Positions 55,401 to 64,000 of a DNA stretch of 64,000 bases are shown in pieces. The notes under the pieces were generated by a model. That model worked only from the letters and a program-made list of their open reading frames with translations, searched no databases and was not told the DNA's origin. Positions within the stretch are counted from its first letter, which is position 1. Each line of letters opens with the position of its first letter. This DNA comes from Polytrichum commune. Its lineage: Eukaryota > Streptophyta > Polytrichopsida > Polytrichales > Polytrichaceae. The stretch covers positions 45,682,796-45,746,795 of the forward strand of contig OX485807.1 of assembly GCA_950295325.1 (NCBI GenBank), written 5' to 3'. Position numbers and translations under genes: made by a program.

Positions 55401-56690
55401 CACATAATAGATTCCCCATTTGCATTTGAGTCGAAGTTCTTGCTTCTTTCAATTTTCTTTCCAATGATTTTTGAGCCTTTGAAAAGTAGTTAAGATTCAA
55501 TGTTTCATCACATTAAGAAGCTCTGAGAGCAATGAGCGGAAGAACCACCCGCCAGTTACAGCTGCACCGGTTGTGTTTGACAAATAACTGGTTGAAAGTC
55601 TTCAGGGTAATCACTCATCATTTTAGGGAATCTACAGAACATACCTCATTTCTATATTATAGAAAAAACGAAAAGATGACAACATATAGCCGGTTGGACT
55701 TGTAGACACTAGGATCTCGATGCATCATGCTCAAGAATTCAAGCTCTTAACTCACTTGGAAAGGCCTTCATTAATCGAGTCTTCCTAGATTATAAATCCT
55801 TCTCCTGTGGACTTCAGCATTGGTAATGGTAAATATGGTGGGTGGATGTACTGTGGGAAGTTCTCATGCATTTGTTGAAAGTTACCATGTCATTTACAGC
55901 CACACTATGTAGCGACCATAACAATTCCACATCAAAAATAGTGTAGCCCACAGCTAAAGCATATCTGTTAATAATAGAGACATGCCACTGTGAGTTTGGG
56001 ATACAAAGGGAAAGTAGCAACATCATGAGGTAACATGACATGATAAAGACTGAAACTTCATAATTCCTACCATGCACGATTGTAGTCGTTGGATCCTCAT
56101 TGCAAAAATCGATTTTAGTAACTTTGAAGATCCCAAAGAGCTATAAAAATTGTAGAACAACGTGCGATAAAAAATAGGGTCTAATATAATCATTGTAGAT
56201 AAATTTTGTCAAATACTTACATATAATATGGGGGTTTTTAAATAATGAAAAAAAGATTACATGTAAAATACCATCACACCTTTATTTTGAAAAACACCAT
56301 ACCTTATAATCTTTTCTGCAAGGTAAATAGCCCCCTAATAAATAGGTCCGGAACGCACGTGTATGCAAAATATAAGAGGGAGTGAACCCCCCGAGACGAA
56401 GGAATATATCCAAGTACACATTGGTAAGTGGATTTGAAACATTAAACTGATCAATGAAGACCAACCTACAAAGAGCCTGATGTGCTATATATCTGACAGC
56501 TTTATGTTGAGTCATTTGAAAGAGAGACAAACGTAGTATATGTCAACTATTTGCACCTAATCACATGACTAAAACTCTCCACACTTTGATCCTGTAAAGA
56601 CCTAACCTAAGATTCTTGTAAATCCACTACATTTCAGTCTTATGCAAAGAACATATTAGGTATCCATTGTCTTGGGGTTGCAAAAGTCTT
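52496..56690. other. Right host flank, no recognised gene
   Basis: AT-rich. It includes a partial dispersed-repeat copy at 53,810-54,240. Open frames are short, with no motif or splice support. Confidence 0.5.
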
Positions 56691-56696
56691 GGACAT

Positions 56697-57626
56697 TTAG
56701 AGCATCTCTGCCATCATCTCCAAAATGAGAGCATATGGGGTATTTGTGAGAACATACACCCCTGAGTTGCGTACATGAAAACCTCTGCTGTGCACGATCC
56801 TCAATTCCTTGATCAATTCCTCCACATAAGATTTCCAGTTGGATATGATGTCTTCATCATCATTCCTAATAATTGATTGGTTTCTTGGAGGAAGGACTTG
56901 TATTTTCTTTCCTATCAAAGGTAGCATTTTCTTCATCCACATTTTTTTTTGGCATGGAAACTCAAGTAAACTTGTCAAAATCTCAGCAACATCACCACCA
57001 TTCATGGAGTGTGGGAGGGTGGCAGCTTCTCCCTCGAACCTTGGCACATTCTCTTGTGAACCTATCACTATCAAGCCATGAGGGAAGTCATCAAATTTTT
57101 AATTCAATAAGGACAATATTCTCGAAACATATGAGCAGGAACTCCTTTTATCATAGAGGCAAGTCACCCTAATTCATATTTAGCAACATCCAACCATATT
57201 GTAACCTAGTTTAACTTGTACATTTCAAGGTAGATGGTGAACAACGCTCACATTTCAAGTAGGATGAAGATGCCTAACTAAAATGCCACACGGTTAGAAG
57301 TTCAAAGCAAAACCTGCATCCAATAGACTTTACATGATATGCCCATGCCCAACCCACTGATTTCGAAACATGTGCATCAATGTTTAGTTAATTTTCTTTG
57401 CTTCTTGCATTAGTCAAATAAAGCTAAAGGCATAGAGAAAGCCTCACTTACGGGAGGAACTTGCTACACAAATTTGATGTCCCTCCTCCACCATGGCATG
57501 GCCTCCACTAACTTGTTCAACCATTTCCACTTCCTCTTCCTTGATTTCTTGGAACAACTCCATTTGTTCAATTTTCGATGCATAGCCAAGTTCCATGACT
57601 TCATCAAAGCTCAAGAACCTCTCCAT
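56697..57626 (-). CDS. Possible small gene or gene fragment, two exons, unrecognised
   Basis: A minus-strand frame from 57,626 (MERFLSFDEVMELGYASKIE, acidic, helical) meets a good donor CCC|GTAAGT near 57,452. A second frame, 57,090-56,700, has protein-like composition (LIVIGSQENVPRFEGEA ... WKSYVEELIKELRIVHSRGF). The joining acceptor was not found with confidence and no family is recognised. It may be a decayed host gene. Confidence 0.25.
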
Positions 57627-58339
57627 GGTTGGTCTGGATCAAGCAGTACACTGAACAAGCATGACAATATAATCAAGAGAAAACTTCGATGAAACAGATG
57701 GAAGATGAGTACCTTTCAATTCATGCACTTTGCCCCGCGAAATTGAATCTATTTCCATGCCACATCCACTTTATCACTGCTTTCGACCAACCATTGTGTG
57801 ATAAGTGTGAAATATGGCTTTGCCACTTGAGATAATTTATCTTGTACCGAATTTGGTAAGGTTTTGGGTCACGCATCAATTTTCAAGGAATTGAAACCTT
57901 GCATACCCTCACTGGTTACGAATGCACAAAGTTATGAAAAACACAGAACAAACTCACATTCAACATGCACACATGTGAGTGGAAGATTCAGGCACTGATA
58001 AATGTTGCACTGAAATTTTGAGCTAAGAATACACGAATTTTCAACCCAAGCACCGAGCTCGACAAGTCGTTTCAACTGGCACATCCCTGCAATCATTTTA
58101 CATCCCTCAAACACTGTACTGATTAGTGAGGATGGGCTAAGTAGTGCATGTGGGAAATTAGTGATGGTGATACTAAGGTTCTTTACGCTATGTAATTAGT
58201 TCCACCAAATGATCTAGAAGGCATTGTTCATATCCTAACACTATTCACAATGTTCATATTATTCATACCAACGTGAGTTTCTTCCCATAAAGGTAAGATG
58301 ATGGAGGCCTTTGTCAAATGCTAAATACAGAAATAGAAC

Positions 58340-61300
58340 TCAACCACAAGGTTGAGTAATGTTATGCTGACAAGCATGTGTAAATTGCATGTAATTTGTT
58401 TTCATCACTCTACAAACACCTTCGAGCACGCATTATTTTTCTTGAATTATATGATAAATGAGCATGTATTCATGAATTTAGTATCACTCAATAAAGAATT
58501 CGGCCTTCGCTTTATATTCGGACTTGATAAATTAGTGCATGTTTTGGGAATTGGTAATAACCCCACTAGTTGGGATAATCAGTGTAGTAGGAAACATGGT
58601 TCTTGGATACACATCTATTTTGAAACGGGGGTTCATTAGAACATAATATGATGGGCAAGAGCCCAATCCAATCTACAAAACTCATAGATTTCACCGCGAT
58701 TCTTACTAATGTAGGGCTACAAAAACAAAGGTCTGACTCAATGTTCAAGGGGATTAATAATCCAAGACCTTATCCATGCTAGAGGGAGCAATTCAAAATC
58801 AAACATGAATCTTGAATTTCATTCCTCCATCATAAAACTACAACGAGATATAAATAAGTGTTTTAAGCACTTGAGCATAATTCTTATAATAGATGACATC
58901 ACTATTAGTTGAGTCATGTTTGTAATCAAGAGAGGAATTTGAAACATTTTAGCATGAAGATTTTAACACCATATGATTAGAGCATGAATTTTAGAATGTT
59001 GATTATAGGTGTGTTCGAAACTGACCCTACACTCTCATCATGTTCAAACTGTGTGCAATTTAGGAAACAATCTTTGGAGGTCGATTTTGGAAAATGATCA
59101 CATTACCTATTTCGAACTACACACTCCTGAGATAAATCAAATCCGTCTAGAGCGGGGGGCTGCCTCCGTGGTGGAAAGCCAACAAGAGTGTCCGGAAGGG
59201 AGTAAAAATTGAAGAACCTTTGTTTTCAACTTCCTTCCAAAGCATTACAAAACCTTTGTTTGTTTCTGCTCATTATAGAGCATAACTTTGTGGGAAAAGA
59301 AGGGTAGAGATGGCCAATGTATTTTAGCATGTCATAATGCATTGTGTCTATTATAACACGTATAATACACATTTTTCAAGAAGCTATCCAAAAAAGTTTA
59401 TGCACGACACCCATGGACAGTGCCCTTAAACTCAACATTGCACTCCTTGAATCTAGACATTCTCCTTATACAAAAACTTCCGAAATTCTATTGGTCTAAA
59501 CAATCTAGACTCTAACTAACATGCAATAAAACCAATGAAAAAAAGTACAGTTTAAATGTTATAAACCATCTATAATTCTTAATTGTAGGTCATCCATCCC
59601 CCATATTTGATTAATTATAAAAAAGATAACATAAGTAGTGCGTTGCACACCAAAATGCAAATGGTATTAGTATACATTTGATATCATATGTCCAATAAAG
59701 TTCACATGGTTTCATCAACCTAGGTTGACATGACATATGTTCCAAACACTTACTCCTTCACTTCCGAGGCCTATGAAAAGGTTGGTTCAATTGCATTTCA
59801 CTCAATGTTGGTTGTGAAATTTTCATGGACAAGTTTTGAGGTTAAAACGAAATTCATTAGTAGGATCTTGAAACATGGGAGATGAGCTATTTCAAGGGGG
59901 GAAATGAAGCATGAATAATTCTATAGATTTGTAGATGATAAAAACAAAAGGAAGGGATGCACATATTTCATCCTCCCAAAAAGACCTTTGACAAATCAAA
60001 TTCTTGGGAAATGAGTGGAATGCTTGCGTGTACCACTAGATGGGAACAACTCATAGTAGCAACCCTATTGATTTAAAGGTAAGAAGGTATATACAAGAGA
60101 CACCTAGAATTAAAGGATGCATGTAAGATAGACGCAACATGAGGAAGGTAAATGAAGCCCGGTACGAATGACCGAAATTGGGAAACCCAGTACCAAGTCC
60201 ATCCTAGTAACCCTAGGCTCGGTAGGTTTAGATTCATATATAAGTTGGTAGGTGAACAAATCGTTAAAGGTAAGATATTAAAGAGGAGGTGAAGAGTAAA
60301 AGGAGATTTGGTAAGAGCGACCTATCTACTAGGGGGTAGATAAAAGATTCATTAATAGAATACTACACTTGGGTGCAAGCATGGTAAAGTGGACCAAAGC
60401 GTTACATTGTTTATGGTATTTAGTGTCACATACTATTTGGAGTTACGTAGTGCTATAACTATTTATTAAGAATGTAAAATTTTACCAAGTAAAGTCATTT
60501 ATGTTCTATAATGTCCAAACAACGGGAGAAACTAGTTGCTACACTAAATATTCTATTTAGTGTCACTTACTATTTGGAATAAAGAAACACTATATATTTT
60601 TGTTATTAAAATAATTTTGTTACCAAGTGAAGATATTAATGTTGTATAATGTCCAAACAAACAATCTGACCTTTGCTGGCAAAATTGAGATATAGAGTAC
60701 ATAGTTATAGCATTGCATTGTTCCAAATAGTAAGTGGCACTAAATACAATATTCAGTGTAGTTACATGTAAACCGGTTGAAGGTCAAGACTCCAGGAAAA
60801 TTGCTGATTATATTAGAAGAATCTATAGAATATGCCTCAAATCAATAACGAAAAACCGGAACCGGTTGTCAACATGTAACTGGTTGGACTTGGAATCATC
60901 AGGATCTTGACAGGTTATGCCCAAAATTCTCCCAGCCACTGCAGAAGAGGTACTTGTACGATAGTCACGGTGAATAAGAATATAAGTCGGCGTGAATAAG
61001 AATATGTATAGTTTCACGGAGCGCCAAGAGTGGAAAGGAAATCGGTTGGAGCTCAGCTGACCTCTGCTAACACCCCCCCTCCCAAAACCATAAACCCCAA
61101 ATTCCCCATCTTTCAACATTACTTGTAAGTTACTAACGGGTTTATCGTGGGTATACTCTGTTCAATTGCAGAAGTGACTATGAACAATCTGTTTGGCCAC
61201 TGACGGAGAAAGGCGATCACCAAGGTCACAACTTTAACGTCGGACGTCACAATTGAGATTTTTGTAACACAAATTGCAATCAAGACGGACACAGGAAAGG

Positions 61301-63800
61301 CGCGGTCCCTCACTCTCTCTGCTTCGACACTCCTGACATGAATCATGTGCGCCTAGTGCGGGGGATCCGCCTCGTTAACGGAGAGCCAGCACTCCAGAAT
61401 GTTCCGGAAGAACTAAGAATTTTGAAGAACCTCTGCTTTCAAGTTCCTTCGCGTCTCACATAACGCCTTTGGTTTGGAATCATCGGGATTATGTAAAAAG
61501 AAATCGAGACAGAAGAAATCGGCAGTAGACAGCCTGCATCCTACTGATGTAAGAGTAATGCACAAGTGTAAGAGTAATGTAACCAGTCAAGATGTAAGAG
61601 TACTGGTTCGAGTCAAGAAAACGTGGGAGGATCCTCCAATTCGAGAGACTCCCTCCTTGGACACTAGCTGTAAGTTTAGTTTAAGCTCAAGAAGGTACTG
61701 AAAACGGAGACACGAAACCGCCGCCAAACTCGTGTGATGATGCCTCATGCAACTGAAATACACAGCAGCTGGTCCAAATAACACTCCCAAAAATGGAAGT
61801 GAACAATGGAAAAAGGAAGTGGACAATGGAGATACAGTAGTTTGAGAGGATCGCACCTTGACTCGGAACTGTAGTAATGGTCGACACTTCGTACAAGGCC
61901 AACGAACTCGTTGGATGCTCACTAGAGATGTGTATTACTCGTGGTAGACGACCTCAACGTCAGAGAGGTGTGTCTTCGAGTGTGCAACCAGTCTGTCTCC
62001 TCCGAATTGCTCAGGTTATCAGGAACTGAGGCGTGCTAAGGTAGAGGATTCCACCTTCACTTCATTCTAATGATGCATCGCCAATGAATTCGCCCCAAAG
62101 ATCAAAAATTGTGAGATTGCAAGGTTGTCTCAAGCTTCAGCAGAAACCACTTCAGTAGTCGGGAAAGGGTAGCCCAGATATGTAACCAGCAAACCGATAC
62201 GGGCGATGAAGATAATTATGATCATGGAAAGCCGCTTTTTCACTGTTCAAACCTTGTGACTTATATTATTTATTGATTTGTAATTTTGTAAGTTCCTTTA
62301 ATGAGCAATGAGGACCGCCAGGATTGACAAATAGGAGTACGAATGCGGCAGAAGGGTCCCACTCGAATCTTTATTGCTTAAACTCGTTGTATATGTTTTT
62401 AAGCTCATATTGCTTATGTTTTTGTACTCCCTATAATAAGTTGGACTTGGGAGATTCGAGTGGGACGCTTGTGCTGAATTTACAGCTCCAACTTATAGCT
62501 CCAAACAAATACAAATATTCTCAAGAACTCTTGAAATAGGAGTTTGAAGATCTATAGTGGCGGATGTTAAGTTCCCCCCACGAACTTTTCAGGGGAGGAA
62601 TATTCTATCAGGGACATCCGCCCGTCAAAGTTTTTGGACCCGACCGAAAATTGTTGCCCGCCCGCCCGACTTCGAAAAAATTATTGTCCTTGCATTCTTG
62701 AAGGCCACTTATCCACAAATCCCATATTGAGTGCACTTCATTTTCAAGGTCCCAAATCCAATATATATGTTCACTTCCATTGAATAAATAAGCAATTGAT
62801 TGGATTTCATTTTCAAAGAGAAGCCGCCAATAAAGCATGTAATTAACTTGGAAGTAAAAATATTACGAAATCCTCATTAGCACTGAGGTTATAATTTTTG
62901 TGACTTACAATTTAAAAGAACTTTGTCATTCTAAAATGGAACTAAAATTAATGACTTAATGCATACACCACAAAACCTCGCCCGTTGGGGCGAGAGGATA
63001 TGCACGCCGCATGGACACCATTTACCACACTTTACGAATACCCACCGGGCCTATTCACGGTTGGGGTACTACTTTTGGCCGTCTAACGGAAAACGGACTT
63101 TTTTGGATAACTCCACATGTTTGGTATGCTTAGATTTGTATTGTGAAGCATATTTTGGATCATACCTACATTTCATACTCCATATCGAGTACACTGACAA
63201 AGTTAATTTAGAAGGAATAGGGTCATCTAAGATATCCTTTTGATTCCTTAAAGGACATTCAGGAGTGTTGTCTTAATTGTTCACCTTAGGATCAAGGAAT
63301 GAAAAGGACAACAAGAATCAATCGAAACGATCCCAATTTTTTTCCTCACACTCATCGTTCAAGTATGTACCAATAGAACCAAATATGTGTTGAATAGCAA
63401 TTGCCCAACTTTACATGTGGCACCAAACATGTCCAAATATATATATATACTCACGGCCACACGTAAAAGGAACGTCTAGTATTAGAATTGGACAAAAAAA
63501 TTTATATGAATGGACACATGATACTTTTACCAAGGTACCAAGATACATAACAGGAAATAATTGACCACCAATGCACACCTAAATAGCAAAAAAATGCCAT
63601 TGATGTGGCCTAGGGTTTAGGGTTTAGGTTGATTATTAAATAATAATAATAATATTTCTTGATAAAGCTTATGAATTATCTACTTATTTATGTAAATTTT
63701 ATTGATCAAATAATAGTAAATCATGATAAAAACCAAGATCAATGCGACAAAGTCCTTAAGTTCTTTGTCCCAAAAGTAGTGCCCCAACCGTGAATGGCCC
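58340..63800. repeat. Right copy of the segmental duplication
   Basis: Direct-orientation counterpart of 1-6,894 plus 15,052-15,310. It lacks the MULE-like element (empty site 61,066-61,075), lacks the Harbinger element, and has its own extra sequence at 61,340-63,110 (including a full dispersed-repeat copy to 61,930). A TTTAGGG-type tract lies at 63,611-63,628. No gene recognised. Confidence 0.75.
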
Positions 63801-64000
63801 CCACCGTTTTTAACACAACAGCACCACCAACACCACCAAACACCTCAGTAAATCGTAGTACGAAATGGTCCAAACTCACATACCCATCTCCCCCACATAT
63901 AACCCATACTACCAATATCCCACCAATTAACAATCAAAACATATGCCTACCCCTCAAATACCAACCACAATTATGTTATTACACAGATGAATCATTCATA

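Overview
The window is land-plant nuclear DNA made almost entirely of transposable elements. The evidence is GT-AG introns, a PIF/Harbinger element carrying a trihelix/SANT-like gene, a MULE-like element, a solo LTR with TG...CA ends, and scattered TTTAGGG-type telomere-like tracts. I see no rRNA, tRNA, CRISPR or convincing host housekeeping gene.

Layout. Positions 1-6,894 together with 15,052-15,310 form one copy of a diverged direct segmental duplication; the other copy is about 58,340-63,800. The left copy is interrupted by a MULE-like non-autonomous element (4,804-6,240, filled with a GGGGCGGACGGGG-type minisatellite) and by an 8.2 kb PIF/Harbinger element (6,895-15,051) with ~375 bp inverted ends and an 8-bp flanking direct repeat. 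Diverged ~145-bp tandem repeats follow at 16,600-17,620.

The main content is 17,729-52,495. Two left ends starting CACTATATTCG (17,729 and 24,432) and two matching inverted right ends (42,569 and 52,495) outline one giant (~16.5 kb) DNA transposon nested inside another copy of itself. After removing the inner copy and a 1.77 kb solo LTR, both copies come to almost the same length. Each copy carries (a) T, a minus-strand two-exon gene for a 976-residue DUF7869-type DDE/D transposase-like protein, intact in both copies; (b) an array of the 20-bp palindrome TTTGGGTCGNNCGACCCAAA upstream of T; (c) P, a plus-strand multi-exon gene whose spliced product would be about 1,650 residues, with a ParB/DGQHR-like domain, a DNA-methyltransferase-like fold with degenerate catalytic motifs, an acidic/coiled-coil/proline-rich region, and a C-terminal FCP1/NIF-type HAD phosphatase domain; and (d) Q, a short basic two-exon reading frame at the right end.

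The 20-bp palindrome occurs more than 60 times. It lies in the T leader arrays, in the 5'-UTR intron of P, in each of the three introns that separate the coding exons of P, and twice in frame inside a P exon, where it encodes FGS-x-DPN. I infer that it is a dimeric binding site for an element-encoded protein (P or T), a parS/operator-like or anti-silencing network. P is conserved at protein level between copies although many codons have changed synonymously. Each P copy now carries one or two disabling lesions, whereas both T copies look intact. I think this element with its palindrome network is the undescribed system in the window.
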